From CAWKEY01 sp963696315 (GTDB taxonomy: Bacteria > Pseudomonadota > Gammaproteobacteria > Methylococcales > Methylomonadaceae), in assembly GCA_963696315.1 (NCBI GenBank), contig CAVOJU010000012.1:1-64000 (forward strand): DNA of 64,000 nucleotides, read 5' to 3'. Made by a program: the position numbers and the translations under genes. Within the stretch, counting starts at the first letter, position 1, and every line of letters begins with the position of its first letter. This document shows positions 33,961 to 42,608 of this stretch, piece after piece. The notes under the pieces were generated by a model. The model was not told where the DNA came from, made no database searches, and saw only the letters and a list, made by a program, of their open reading frames with translations.

Positions 33961-34353
33961 ATGACAGAAAATTTGGATCCAAAGCAGTCTTGGGATTTGT
34001 TACAACATAATCCCCATGCCGTATTGGTGGATGTAAGAACAAAAATGGAACACACTTTTGTCGGCCATCCGCCCGGCGCGATTCACATCCCCTGGAAAGA
34101 AGCCCCGGACTGGCAACTTAACCAGAATTTTGTTGCCGAAGTAAAAAAAGCCGTGCCGGATATCAATGCACCGGTTTTATTGCTTTGCCGCAGCGGCCAA
34201 CGTTCTCTGGATGCAGCCAAAGCCCTGGAGCAAGCCGGATACCAGCATCTGATCAACATTGTCGATGGCTTTGAAGGCCCTCTGGACGAAAACAAGCACC
34301 GCGGCAATTTAGGCGGCTGGCGCTTTCAGGGCCTGCCTTGGCTGCAAAGCTAA
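33961..34353 (+). CDS. Rhodanese-like domain protein
   Basis: Single-domain rhodanese of 130 residues. The catalytic cysteine loop is LLCRSGQRS (C near residue 81), the CRSGxR form shared by PspE/GlpE-type sulfurtransferases. VDVRTKMEHTFVGHPPGAIHIPW is the usual N-terminal part, in pieces VDVRTKMEH and GHPPGAIHIP. It probably moves sulfane sulfur to cyanide or thiol acceptors in the cytosol; there is no signal peptide. It follows the methyltransferase in the lysR operon. Confidence 0.88.
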   Translation: MTENLDPKQSWDLLQHNPHAVLVDVRTKMEHTFVGHPPGAIHIPWKEAPDWQLNQNFVAEVKKAVPDINAPVLLLCRSGQRSLDAAKALEQAGYQHLINIVDGFEGPLDENKHRGNLGGWRFQGLPWLQS

Positions 34354-34771
34354 TCCCGGGATGGCTTTGACCAAGGCAATTGGCGTGCAGCAAATTGAGC
34401 TTGCCTGGCAACGGCAGTCCCCCAGGGTAAGGATAAACCGGCAGTCACGGCGGTGAGCGCCGCAACAAACTTGCGCACCTGGCATGTTACCGTTGCGGGC
34501 GCCAAGGACGAATCTACAAACTTGTTGGAAGCTATGCCGCGCGCCATGCCTGACTGCCTTTTTGCTGCCAAAAACAGTTTATTCAGCGGTATTTCACAGA
34601 AATAGGATAAAATGCCTCGCTAAACGCATAGCGGCAAGCGGCGGCAATTAATCCTCAGCCGATGCCAACCGAAATCAAGTTAACACCCCCTTTTTCCCAA
34701 TATCGTTTTTACCCAATGGCAACACGCATTCGGTTAAGCCAGTTTATTTAAAACATTAGAGTACTAAAAAA
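34354..34771. other. Intergenic region upstream of typA
   Basis: About 420 bases. A 73-codon minus-strand frame (34,350-34,571) overlaps the rhodanese end and matches no family; I do not call it. The bases near 34,600-34,770 are A+T-rich and should hold the typA promoter. Nothing else stands out. Confidence 0.45.
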
Positions 34772-36583
34772 GTGATCGAAAAATTAAGAAATATTGCAAT
34801 CATTGCGCACGTAGACCATGGCAAGACGACGCTGGTTGATAAGCTGCTGCAGCAATCCGGCACATTTGCTGCGCACACCAAGGTTTCAGAGCGCATCATG
34901 GACTCTAATGATCTTGAAAAAGAACGCGGCATCACCATTCTGGCCAAAAATACCGCGCTGGACTGGAACGGCTATCACATCAACATTGTTGACACCCCAG
35001 GCCATGCCGACTTCGGCGGCGAGGTCGAGCGGGTATTGTCGATGGTGGATTCGGTGTTGTTACTGGTCGATGCCGTTGACGGGCCAATGCCGCAAACACG
35101 ATTCGTTACCCAAAAAGCCTTCGCCTTGGGCTTAAAACCGATCGTCGTCATCAACAAGATTGACCGTCCCGGCGCGCGTCCCGACTGGGTCGTCGATCAG
35201 ACCTTTGATCTATTCGACCGCCTGGGTGCGACCGATGAACAGCTGGATTTTCCTATCGTTTATGCCTCGGCTATTAATGGTTATGCTGGTCTGGAACATA
35301 CGATAACCGGAGGCGATATGACGCCGTTGTTTGAAACGATAGTCGAAAAAGTCAATCCGCCGCCCGTAGATATGGATGGCCCTTTTAAAATGCAGGTCTC
35401 CAGCCTGGATTACAACACTTATGTTGGCGTTATCGGTATTGGCCGGATTCAGCGCGGCAGCATAAAACCCAACCAGCCATTGACGATTATTAATAGGGAA
35501 GGCGTCGAGCGCAAGGGCCGCATGTTGCAAATTTTTGGTTTTCATGGCCTGGAGCGAATTGAAGTACCTGAAGCCCGCGCCGGCGACATTATTGCCTTTG
35601 CCGGCATTGAAAAGCTGGAAATTTCCGATACCATCTGTCATCCCGATGCAGTAGAAATCATGCCCCCGTTATCGGTAGACGAGCCTACTGTAACCATGAC
35701 TTTTCAGGTCAATAACTCACCCTTTGCCGGGAGAGAAGGTAAATTCGTCACTACAAGACAAATACGCGACCGGCTCGAAAAGGAATTGCAACATAACGTC
35801 GCCTTAAAAGTTGAAGACACCGGAGACCCCGATAAATTTAAAGTATCCGGCCGTGGCGAGCTGCATTTGTCCGTTCTGATTGAGAACATGCGCCGCGAAG
35901 GTTTTGAAATGGGCGTATCGCGTCCGGAAGTTATCATCAAGGAAATCGATGGTAAAAAGTGCGAACCCTATGAAATGGTCACCATTGAAGTGGAAGAAAT
36001 TCATCAAGGTACGATCATGGAAAAACTGGGCGAGCGGAAAGGCGATTTAACCAATATGGTTCCTGACGGCAAGGGCCGCATTCGTCTGGAATACATGATG
36101 CCGTCCCGTGGCCTGATTGGTTTCCAGACCGAATTCATGACGGCAACCTCGGGCTCCGGATTGCTCTATCATGTGTTCGACCATTACGGCCCAATGAAAG
36201 CGGGTGAAGTGGGCAATCGTCAACGCGGTGTGATGATTTCAATGGTTGCAGGTAAAGCTGTTACTTACTCATTGCATCCCTTGCAAGAACGCGGCGAACT
36301 GCTGTTGGTCAATGGCGATGAAGTCTACGAAGGCATGTTGGTGGGCCTGCATTCCCGGAGTAATGATTTATGCGTCAACCCCTGCAAGCCAAAACAATTA
36401 ACCAACGTTCGCGCATCAGGTACAGATGAAAGTCTGGTGCTGGCACGGATTCAGAAATTGACTTTGGAACAGGCGCTGGAATTTATTGCTGAAGATGAGT
36501 TGGTCGAGGTTACGCCTAAGTCCATACGCTTGCGTAAAAAGCTGTTGACGGAAAATGAACGTAAACGCGCCGCCAAAGGCTAA
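34772..36583 (+). CDS. typA: Translational GTPase TypA/BipA
   Basis: Protein of 603 residues, the normal family size. G1 is IIAHVDHGKTTLVD (residues 8-21), G2 RGITILAKN, G3 DTPGHADFGGE, G4 VVINKIDRPGA. Domains III, V and the TypA-specific C-terminal domain follow (GRGELHLSVLIENMRREGFE, in parts GRGELHLSVLIENM). It binds the ribosome and helps late 50S assembly, mainly at low temperature or stress. GTG start at 34,772, with no better ATG nearby. Confidence 0.97.
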   Translation: MIEKLRNIAIIAHVDHGKTTLVDKLLQQSGTFAAHTKVSERIMDSNDLEKERGITILAKNTALDWNGYHINIVDTPGHADFGGEVERVLSMVDSVLLLVDAVDGPMPQTRFVTQKAFALGLKPIVVINKIDRPGARPDWVVDQTFDLFDRLGATDEQLDFPIVYASAINGYAGLEHTITGGDMTPLFETIVEKVNPPPVDMDGPFKMQVSSLDYNTYVGVIGIGRIQRGSIKPNQPLTIINREGVERKGRMLQIFGFHGLERIEVPEARAGDIIAFAGIEKLEISDTICHPDAVEIMPPLSVDEPTVTMTFQVNNSPFAGREGKFVTTRQIRDRLEKELQHNVALKVEDTGDPDKFKVSGRGELHLSVLIENMRREGFEMGVSRPEVIIKEIDGKKCEPYEMVTIEVEEIHQGTIMEKLGERKGDLTNMVPDGKGRIRLEYMMPSRGLIGFQTEFMTATSGSGLLYHVFDHYGPMKAGEVGNRQRGVMISMVAGKAVTYSLHPLQERGELLLVNGDEVYEGMLVGLHSRSNDLCVNPCKPKQLTNVRASGTDESLVLARIQKLTLEQALEFIAEDELVEVTPKSIRLRKKLLTENERKRAAKG

Positions 36584-36712
36584 AAATCAATATTCTTGAC
36601 AAACGATAACAGGGCGGCCTTGTCAGCTAGTCTGCAAGTCGTCCTTGGCCGTTAAAATTTAAGAGCATTGATGATGCAAAATGCATTTAAGCCAAAGCGC
36701 ATTAAGCCATGA

Positions 36713-36800
36713 TAAAAAAATAAGCCCCGACACACAGAATGAGCCGGGGCTAAATCGCCTGCTTGATTGGTTAGGTGAATCCGTCCATGGCAACCTCCTG
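36713..36800 (-). ncRNA. Candidate short RNA: leader-like ORF plus intrinsic terminator
   Basis: On the minus strand: AGGAGG (36,794-36,799), five bases, ATG, then MDGFT and TAA (36,771-36,788), and 20 bases later the stem AGCCCCG ... CGGGGCT (about 36,723-36,751) with a T-run (ATTTTTTTAT). The perfect ribosome site in front of a five-codon frame is unusual outside attenuators. No minus-strand gene follows, so it would be a free-standing short transcript. Confidence 0.35.
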
Positions 36801-37051
36801 TTGAATACTCCTAAAAATCCGTCTTCTGTTTTGGCGACCGTTGCATTATCCCAGATTCCCTGAAGAAAAGAAGCCGGTTAAAGCTTAAATAGCTGTCATC
36901 CTGGAATGACAGTCATTGACTGTTTTCTTATTGCCCGCTTGTGTTTCTTCGTTTGAGCCGTTGAATAGTTACGCGAAATTATATTAATCCATAGTAAAAT
37001 GCCGCCTGACTCATTCTCAGAAACCGTAATCATGGATCAACGCACTGCCGA

Positions 37052-37080
37052 ATTGGGTTAGTGATAGCCGTAACCCAACC
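37052..37080. repeat. Dispersed palindromic repeat A
   Basis: TTGGGTTA and TAACCCAA form an 8-bp stem around GTGATAGCCG. The same element in opposite orientation is at 41,382-41,411 (TTGGGTTACGGCTACTACC then TTACCCAACC). Confidence 0.7.
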
Positions 37081-37107
37081 TACTGGCCTCTTAATATTAA
37101 AGTCAAG

Positions 37108-37135
37108 TAGAGTAGGCAACGCTTTTCTGCCCACC
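37108..37135. repeat. Dispersed palindromic repeat B
   Basis: AGTAGGCAACGCTTTTCTGCCCACC matches GGTGGGCAATGCTTTACTACCCACC at 41,876-41,900 apart from several substitutions. Both can form a hairpin of the GTGGG/CCCAC kind. A weaker third relative lies at 37,151-37,180. Confidence 0.6.
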
Positions 37136-37264
37136 TTTTTATCTGTAAATGGTGGGCTAACGACAAAGCCGTTTACCTACGCTACATATTCACGTGTTTT
37201 TTAACCAAAGAATTCGATATTAACTACTGGAATAAGATAATGAGCAACATTCAAGACCTTGAAA

Positions 37265-38959
37265 CCTAAAAAAATCAGTTGAGTTAATCCCTGCCAAAAA
37301 TATGCAGCATAAACTTGACAGGCAAATGAAGATTATGTGCTGTATTTAGCCCTCACAATTGATCAAATCTGGAGGTTTTAACAGAGCGCCTTTCAGGTAT
37401 TTTTTCATCGCTTCACTCAAAATACGGTACCAGCATTGCAGTGGGGTCAACTGCGGCGCAATGGCTTTGAGTTCATCAAAAAACGCACAGACGCGCGCAT
37501 AGGCTGCCCTTACATAAGCGGCTCGACCGTGGGTGCTGGTTATGGTAAGTGTCTTTTGTGCGGCATGGCTGGTTTGTTTACCAACACCATGCAACAGCAG
37601 CGGTCTGGAAACGATGGCTTCATAATGCTTATCCGGCTCCGCCAGTCTGACAAACAGTGACCACCAGTTATAGATAAGCGCAATCATGCGCGCGATAAAA
37701 CGGCACGGTTTGATTTTCTGGGTCACAAATCCGCCCCAGCCCCATTGGTTTTTGATTTCATCAAAGTTATTTTCACAATCGGCACGATCCCGATAATGCT
37801 GAACAATGGTCACCACCTCCGAGTCTAGCGAGGTGACCAAGACACTGTATTCGAAAGCCGCCATGTCTTCAGCGGGTTCAAGAAGCGATACCTGCTGGGG
37901 TAAGGCTTGGTCGGTATCCGGCGCGATGACGATATTTTCTTGAAGCCGACGCCGCACCAGGACGACTCGACGCGGCTGTTTCCAGGTACTGAGCTTGAGT
38001 TCAGTGGCTAATGCCTCCCAACCCGCATGGGTTTGCTGCCAACCGGGTTTGCAATGCTGCTGAAGGATCAATTTTTTCACATAGGGTGTTTTCCGAAGCT
38101 TGAACAAATAATCGATGCCGCGCTGCTCGGCTTCGATCATGATAGTGTCGCTGCCCCAATCACAATCGCCCCGAATAAAAGCGGGCCAGTTCGTGCGTGG
38201 CAGACGCTCCAGTAAGGCCCATAAGCCGGGCGCGGAATAGGCGGCTGCACTGTGGTCACCCGCCTGAACCTCAACCTCGAGGATCAAGCGCAGATTCGCG
38301 ATCATATACGTGTGATAGGTGTGCGAGGGCCGTCCGGGCTTGTGGGGATTGTAGCCAACGACGGCATCCTCCTGTTTGCCATAGAGGGTTTTAACCGTCA
38401 CATCCGCATCCAGTATCCACGGCTGACTGAGCAAGGGGCGGTAACAATACGCCAAATGGTCTTGTAGCCAACGGATACCGTCTTCCTCATCGATCTTGCC
38501 CAGTGCTCTGCGAGCACTGTCATCACTGACCACTTTCGACATGCCCAGTAATTGAGTGTTGACAGTATCCCCCATTAAGCTGGTGATATGCGCATAGCGG
38601 TTATGACCGGCGAGAATAGACAGCAACAACGATCCCAGGACATTGACTTTTTTGGGGGCGTTATTACTGGCATAGTTTAAAGGACATTCATCCACCCAAG
38701 GTTCGAATAAGTGACCCATTTTTAAAAACTGGATAAAAAACGGCAACTGTCCCAAGGGGGTGACGTGGGCTTGCGTATCCCATTCAATATGGATTTTTCC
38801 ATCAAATGTATCGGCAACGAGTGCGCTGATTTCGCGCTTTTTGAGGTTTAATTCTGAGTCACCCTTTGGGTGAATAACTTTAGGTGGCAATACCATGGCT
38901 AAGCTCAAGCAATTCAGAGGGTTCAGATTATAACCTTAAGTTCGACTGATTTTTTTAGG
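37265..38959 (-). mobile_element. IS1380-family insertion sequence
   Basis: Element of 1,695 bp. The ends CCTAAAAAAATCAGTTGA (from 37,265) and its inverted partner TCGACTGATTTTTTTAGG (to 38,959) match at nearly all positions. Both sides are flanked by TGAAA (37,260-37,264 and 38,960-38,964), a perfect 5-bp target duplication. It contains one intact transposase gene on the minus strand. The clean ends and duplication suggest recent insertion. Confidence 0.9.
37346..38896 (-). CDS. IS1380-family DDE transposase
   Basis: Protein of 516 residues from the ATG at 38,896 (MVLPPKVIHPKGD); a TTG four codons upstream is also possible. The DDE catalytic domain has WILDADVTVKTLYGKQEDAVVGYNP (in parts WILDADVTVKTLYG and VVGYNPHKPGRPSH), GDCDWGSD, and the glutamate helix YRDRADCENNFDEIKNQWGW. 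The size and these blocks fit IS1380. It lies within perfect-looking terminal repeats and is probably active. Confidence 0.93.
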   Translation of the reverse strand: MVLPPKVIHPKGDSELNLKKREISALVADTFDGKIHIEWDTQAHVTPLGQLPFFIQFLKMGHLFEPWVDECPLNYASNNAPKKVNVLGSLLLSILAGHNRYAHITSLMGDTVNTQLLGMSKVVSDDSARRALGKIDEEDGIRWLQDHLAYCYRPLLSQPWILDADVTVKTLYGKQEDAVVGYNPHKPGRPSHTYHTYMIANLRLILEVEVQAGDHSAAAYSAPGLWALLERLPRTNWPAFIRGDCDWGSDTIMIEAEQRGIDYLFKLRKTPYVKKLILQQHCKPGWQQTHAGWEALATELKLSTWKQPRRVVLVRRRLQENIVIAPDTDQALPQQVSLLEPAEDMAAFEYSVLVTSLDSEVVTIVQHYRDRADCENNFDEIKNQWGWGGFVTQKIKPCRFIARMIALIYNWWSLFVRLAEPDKHYEAIVSRPLLLHGVGKQTSHAAQKTLTITSTHGRAAYVRAAYARVCAFFDELKAIAPQLTPLQCWYRILSEAMKKYLKGALLKPPDLINCEG

Positions 38960-39272
38960 TGAAATGGCTGTTTCACAACTGACTGCCAACGAACTTATGC
39001 ACAATCAGAATGGTTTGAAGAATTTGTGGCAGATCAGTGGGATAACAAAATTGAGGCCGATATTTTAACGGGTCGTTTGGATGCGGTCGGCAAACGTGCT
39101 GATGATGAATTTCTCACTGGTCGTTGAATACGCAACCGATGGCACTTGTTGGATGGCTTCCGCAATGGTGCGACCTCAATTTTATGACAGCCTAAAGAAA
39201 CAGATGGACATTATTCCTATATTTTGAGATAGAAGCTTAAACGGATTTAATCCTTAAAACTTAAGAACAGAC

Positions 39273-40741
39273 ATGGCCGCAAAAATTATAAGAAAAGAAG
39301 GGAAAAAGCTCATTATAGAGATAACAATTGATCTCGAAGATTCGATGCTGGACAGTGAGGAAGCGATTCAGGCGGTCGTCAATGAGGCAGGCAGCTCTCG
39401 CTACTGAAGAAGCCTTGAAGCAATTCGACACCCAAGGGGAAGCGATTGAAATAGAGGGCAAACAATGGCGAAGCAAGGGGCAGGAACAAAAGTTCTACCA
39501 AACGCCTTATGGAGAAATTCAGTGTGCGAGGCATGTTTATCACCACCACGGACGCGGAAAAACCTTCTGCCCGTTGGAGCAATCCGCGCGCATCATTGGT
39601 AGTTCAACGCCGCGGTTTGCCAAGCAGGTGGGCATTAAAATGGCGTGTAACGCGGCACGCGAAGTCCAACAGGATTTCCTGGAATGCCAAGGACGAAAAA
39701 TATCGGCATCGTTCTTGCAAAACTTATCCCAAAAAGTAGCGGGCATAGCCGAGCAACAGGAAACCAAGTGGCATTACGATCTGCCGAATTTTCAGCAGCG
39801 CTATTGCATCAATAGCCATCAGCCTGGACGGCACTTGTATGCACCTGAGCAAAGAAGGTTGGCGGGAAGCCATGGCGGGCACGATCAGTTTTTATGATGC
39901 CAAAGGCGAACGGCAACATACTATTTATCTGGGGGCTACGCCTGAATATGGCAAAGCGGAGTTCTTGCGCCGTTTTACCGCAGAGATTGAGCGCGTAAAA
40001 GCGCACTTTCCGAATGCAAAGAGGGTCGGGCTAGCCGATGGCGCTGAATGCAACTGGCAATTCTTAACGCCGCATACCCAGACACAGGTTCTCGATTTTT
40101 ATCATGCGAGCAGTTATCTGGGCGCCGTCGCTAATGCAAAATATCCTAAGGATAAAAATGCTCACAAAGCCTGGTTGGAAGATCGCTGCCATCAACTGAA
40201 ACACACAGCGGGGGCTGCCGAGGCACTTTATAATGAAATGGTGGCGCTACAAGCACGAAAAAGCACCCAAAAATTACCGCGACATCTGCGAGACAAGCTG
40301 GGGGCAGCCGTTACCTATTATAAAAATCATCGGCACCAAATGAACTACATCAGTTACACCGAGCAAAATTTTCCGATTGGCTCGGGCGTGACAGAAGCGG
40401 CTTGTAAAACGCTTATAAAACAGCGATTTTGTCTTGCCGGTATGCGCTGGAAACAACCCGGTGCGGCTGGCATTTTAAATTTACGGGCATTAGTTTTAAC
40501 GGCTCAAAAGATGGACACAGTTTTGGCAAAAAATAAATCTCTTTGGCGTTCCTTCTGTTGCGGCTGCTTTAAATTGAGGCTGCACCCCCGCAATGATGGT
40601 CCTTCTGTTCAACCAAGTTGTTACAACGCTCGTGCATGGTCAAAATACAACGAGACCGGTAAAATACATCTTATGATCAATAAACGTCTAATGAAATATT
40701 CCAATCGCGCCACTGCCTCTGCATCACTCTGCGGCGGCTGA
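39273..40741 (+). pseudogene. ISKra4-type transposase, frameshifted
   Basis: It starts MAAKIIRKEGKKLIIEI. Extra or lost bases near 39,391 and 39,805 split it into three frames. The middle part reads ALATEEALKQFDTQGEAIEI and YGEIQCARHVYHHHGRGKTFCPLE; the last reads AISLDGTCMHLSKEGWREAM, GLADGAECNWQFL and the C-terminal GSGVTEAACKTLIKQRFCLAGMRW, all typical of the ISKra4 family. After ALVLTAQKMD the frame runs on into unrelated sequence up to 40,741, so the normal stop is probably lost. Terminal repeats were not found by eye. Confidence 0.8.
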
Positions 40742-40789
40742 ACTCTTGGTGTTTATATTTCTATCGTATTGCTAATGGAGGCTATCCCT

Positions 40790-41023
40790 ATGATCTTGAC
40801 CGTCGAACAAATTGCCGAAGAGGCACTCGCTTTGCCTAGCGAAGCACGCGCCCTACTTGCTGACCGTCTGGTAGAAAGCCTTGACCCGGCAGAAGACGGC
40901 TACATTCAACAGCTTTGGTCCGCCGAGGCACGGCGACGCCGTGACGATATCCGGGCCGGACGTGTCCAGACTATCCCCGGTGATGAAGCATTGGAACGTG
41001 TTCGGCGAGTGTTTGCCCGATGA
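40790..41023 (+). CDS. Addiction-module antitoxin (CHP02574-like)
   Basis: Protein of 77 residues starting MILTVEQIAEEALALPSEAR, with a GGAGG site ten bases upstream; an in-frame TTG at 40,769 is less likely. The pattern LPSEARALLADRLVESLDP followed by W..EA.RR...I..G and PGDEALERVR is that of the addiction-module component family, which neutralises ParE/RelE-type toxins and represses its own promoter. The stop overlaps the toxin start by 4 bases (ATGA). Confidence 0.88.
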   Translation: MILTVEQIAEEALALPSEARALLADRLVESLDPAEDGYIQQLWSAEARRRRDDIRAGRVQTIPGDEALERVRRVFAR

Positions 41024-41322
41024 GATATGAGTTCCACCCCGACGCCCTCGCAGAGTACGAAGAGGCCGCCCGGTATTATGCGGGTTGTCAGGAGGGTTTG
41101 GAACTCCGTTTCATAGCGGCGGTTGAACACACTGTCCAGCAGATTCTCGAAGCTCCCGAACGCTGGCTTATCCTGGAGGAAGATATTCGGCGATGTCTTA
41201 CGCGCGTATTTCCTTATGCTGTGTTGTATACCATCGAAAAGGACTATGTACTTATTATCGCGGTTATGCACTGCCACCGCGAGCCCGGTTACTGGCATCA
41301 TCGTGTTCACAATCGCGTCTGA
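41020..41322 (+). CDS. RelE/ParE-family toxin
   Basis: Protein of 100 residues: MRYEFHPDALAEYEEAARYYA and RRCLTRVFPYAVLYTIEKDY, then IIAVMHCHREPGYWHHR. These are the first helix pair, the central strands and the terminal strand of ParE/RelE-type toxins, and the H-x-R-x-P-x-Y-W ending is typical of the plasmid-stabilisation subgroup. It may act on gyrase or ribosome-bound mRNA; the sequence does not settle which. Coupled with its antitoxin. Confidence 0.9.
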   Translation: MRYEFHPDALAEYEEAARYYAGCQEGLELRFIAAVEHTVQQILEAPERWLILEEDIRRCLTRVFPYAVLYTIEKDYVLIIAVMHCHREPGYWHHRVHNRV

Positions 41323-41381
41323 CATTGTGCTCCAGATGAACGCTTTCCGCTACGCTTCAAGCATCGGCTGAGCTTTGATGC

Positions 41382-41411
41382 GTTGGGTTACGGCTACTAC
41401 CTTACCCAACC
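41382..41411. repeat. Dispersed palindromic repeat A, second copy
   Basis: Inverted relative of 37,052-37,080, sharing GTTGGGTTACGGCTA and ACCCAA. It lies between the toxin gene and the DUF29 gene. Confidence 0.65.
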
Positions 41412-41440
41412 AGGTCTCTTACATATAAAGAGGTTTCAAA

Positions 41441-41869
41441 ATGAGTGATTATCAAAAAGACTTTTACAGTTGGACCTGTGAACAAGCTGAATTGTTGAAG
41501 GCAGGACGGTTTAATGAGTTGGACGTGTTCAACCTTGTTGAGGAAATAGAAACAATGGGCAGAAGTGAAAAGCGGGAATTGCAAAGCCGATTAATGGTAT
41601 TGCTCGTTCATCTTTTAAAATGGCAATATCAGCCTGCCAGGCGTGGCCGTAGTTGGATATTAACGATTAAAGGCCAGCGTATTAACTTAGAGGATGTCAT
41701 TAATGATAATCCCGGGCTTAAGCCTCAATTACTTGATCTATTAAGTAATGCTTATCGATTGGCAATAGTTGAAGCATCTAAACAAACAATGCTAGAAGAA
41801 AGTATATTTCCAGTAAAATGTCCTTGGACACTTGATCAAATAAGGGATGAAGGATATTTTCCTGATTAA
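41441..41869 (+). CDS. DUF29 family protein
   Basis: Protein of 142 residues, all helical in character. The family pattern is clear: DFYSWTCEQAELLKAGRFNELD, in parts DFYSWTCEQAELL and LDVFNLVEEIETMGRSEKREL, then LLVHLLKWQYQPARRGRSW and the closing FPVKCPWTLDQI. The function of DUF29 is unknown; genes are common and multi-copy in cyanobacteria and gamma methanotrophs, often beside repeats and TA genes, as here. Confidence 0.9.
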   Translation: MSDYQKDFYSWTCEQAELLKAGRFNELDVFNLVEEIETMGRSEKRELQSRLMVLLVHLLKWQYQPARRGRSWILTIKGQRINLEDVINDNPGLKPQLLDLLSNAYRLAIVEASKQTMLEESIFPVKCPWTLDQIRDEGYFPD

Positions 41870-41872
41870 CTG

Positions 41873-41900
41873 TGGGGTGGGCAATGCTTTACTACCCACC
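41873..41900. repeat. Dispersed palindromic repeat B, second copy
   Basis: GGGGTGGGCAATGCTTTACTACCCACC directly after the DUF29 stop, related to 37,108-37,135. Together with repeat A it brackets the accessory island between typA and hisB. Confidence 0.6.
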
Positions 41901-41929
41901 GATTAATCTACCCACCATATTTGAAAACC

Positions 41930-42523
41930 ATGACTCAACGCACAGCCGAAGTCGAGCGCAATACGCTCGAAACCCAAATTAAAATTAAAATCAACCTGGA
42001 TGGAACGGGTAAAGCCTCATTCGTAACGGGCGTACCTTTTCTTGACCATATGCTCGATCAAATCGCCCGGCATGGCCTGATTGATATGGATATTAATGCC
42101 AAAGGTGATTTGGAGATTGATGCACATCACACCGTTGAAGATATCGGTATTACTTTAGGTCAGGCGTTTGCCAAAGCCATCGGCGATAAAAAAGGCATTT
42201 ATCGTTACGGACATTCATACATCCCATTGGATGAAGCCTTGTCTCGGGTAGTCATTGATTTTTCCGGCCGTCCAGGCTTGTTCTATGACGTTAAATACCC
42301 CAAAGCCATGATAGGCAGCTTTGACGTGGATTTGTTCAGGGAGTTTTTTCAAGGTTTTGTCAATCATGCCGGCGTCACCCTGCATATTGATAGCTTGAAA
42401 GGCGCAAATGCACATCATGTCGCCGAAACCATTTTTAAAGCCCTGGGCCGAGCCATACGCATGGCAATTACCCCAGATACGCGAATGGCAGGTATAATGC
42501 CGTCAACCAAAGGCTGCCTTTAA
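41930..42523 (+). CDS. hisB: Imidazoleglycerol-phosphate dehydratase
   Basis: Monofunctional HisB of 197 residues, starting MTQRTAEVERNTLET; a TTG three codons upstream is also in frame. Metal-binding histidine motifs are visible: FLDHMLDQIARHG, DAHHTVEDIGI, and the second pair VNHAGVTLHI and NAHHVAETIFKA. It removes water from imidazole glycerol phosphate in histidine synthesis. It is the first his gene of the run B-H-A-F-I-E; hisG, hisD and hisC are not in the window. Confidence 0.97.
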   Translation: MTQRTAEVERNTLETQIKIKINLDGTGKASFVTGVPFLDHMLDQIARHGLIDMDINAKGDLEIDAHHTVEDIGITLGQAFAKAIGDKKGIYRYGHSYIPLDEALSRVVIDFSGRPGLFYDVKYPKAMIGSFDVDLFREFFQGFVNHAGVTLHIDSLKGANAHHVAETIFKALGRAIRMAITPDTRMAGIMPSTKGCL

Positions 42524-42608
42524 AATAAAGGCACAAGACTAAAAGCGAAAAAAGCTGCCCTGTAAATTTTAGCCTTGAACCTTTAACTATGACCCTTTAG
42601 CCTTTTTT

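Larger units (their letters stand above)
36584..37239. other. Intergenic region after typA
   Basis: About 650 bases. It carries a strong minus-strand terminator-like hairpin with a five-codon leader-like frame (36,713-36,799), and three palindromic repeats between 37,052 and 37,180. A 60-codon plus-strand frame at 36,681 runs through the hairpin and is not credible as a gene. Confidence 0.55.
37240..39127 (+). pseudogene. Small antitoxin-like gene interrupted by an IS1380-type element
   Basis: When the IS and one target copy are removed, the frame starts MSNIQDLEMAVSQLTANEL and, after a two-base shift near 38,999, continues AQSEWFEEFVADQWDNKIEA then DILTGRLDAVGKRADDEF and ends at 39,127. This resembles the short acidic antitoxins of about 65-70 residues (pattern WFEEF...WD..IE.D...G.LD) that precede RelE-like toxins. 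The insertion falls after codon 8. No complete toxin gene follows; 39,128-39,230 has only short unrecognised frames. Confidence 0.7.

Noticed and set aside
34350..34571. 73-codon minus-strand frame upstream of typA
   Set aside because: Overlaps the rhodanese gene end, no family resemblance, residue make-up typical of antisense frames.
36681..36863. 60-codon plus-strand frame after typA
   Set aside because: Runs straight through a strong terminator hairpin and has no ribosome site.
39128..39240. Toxin gene behind the IS-disrupted antitoxin
   Set aside because: Short frames such as EYATDGTCWMASAMVRPQFY do not resemble RelE or ParE proteins and have no start context; left unassigned.
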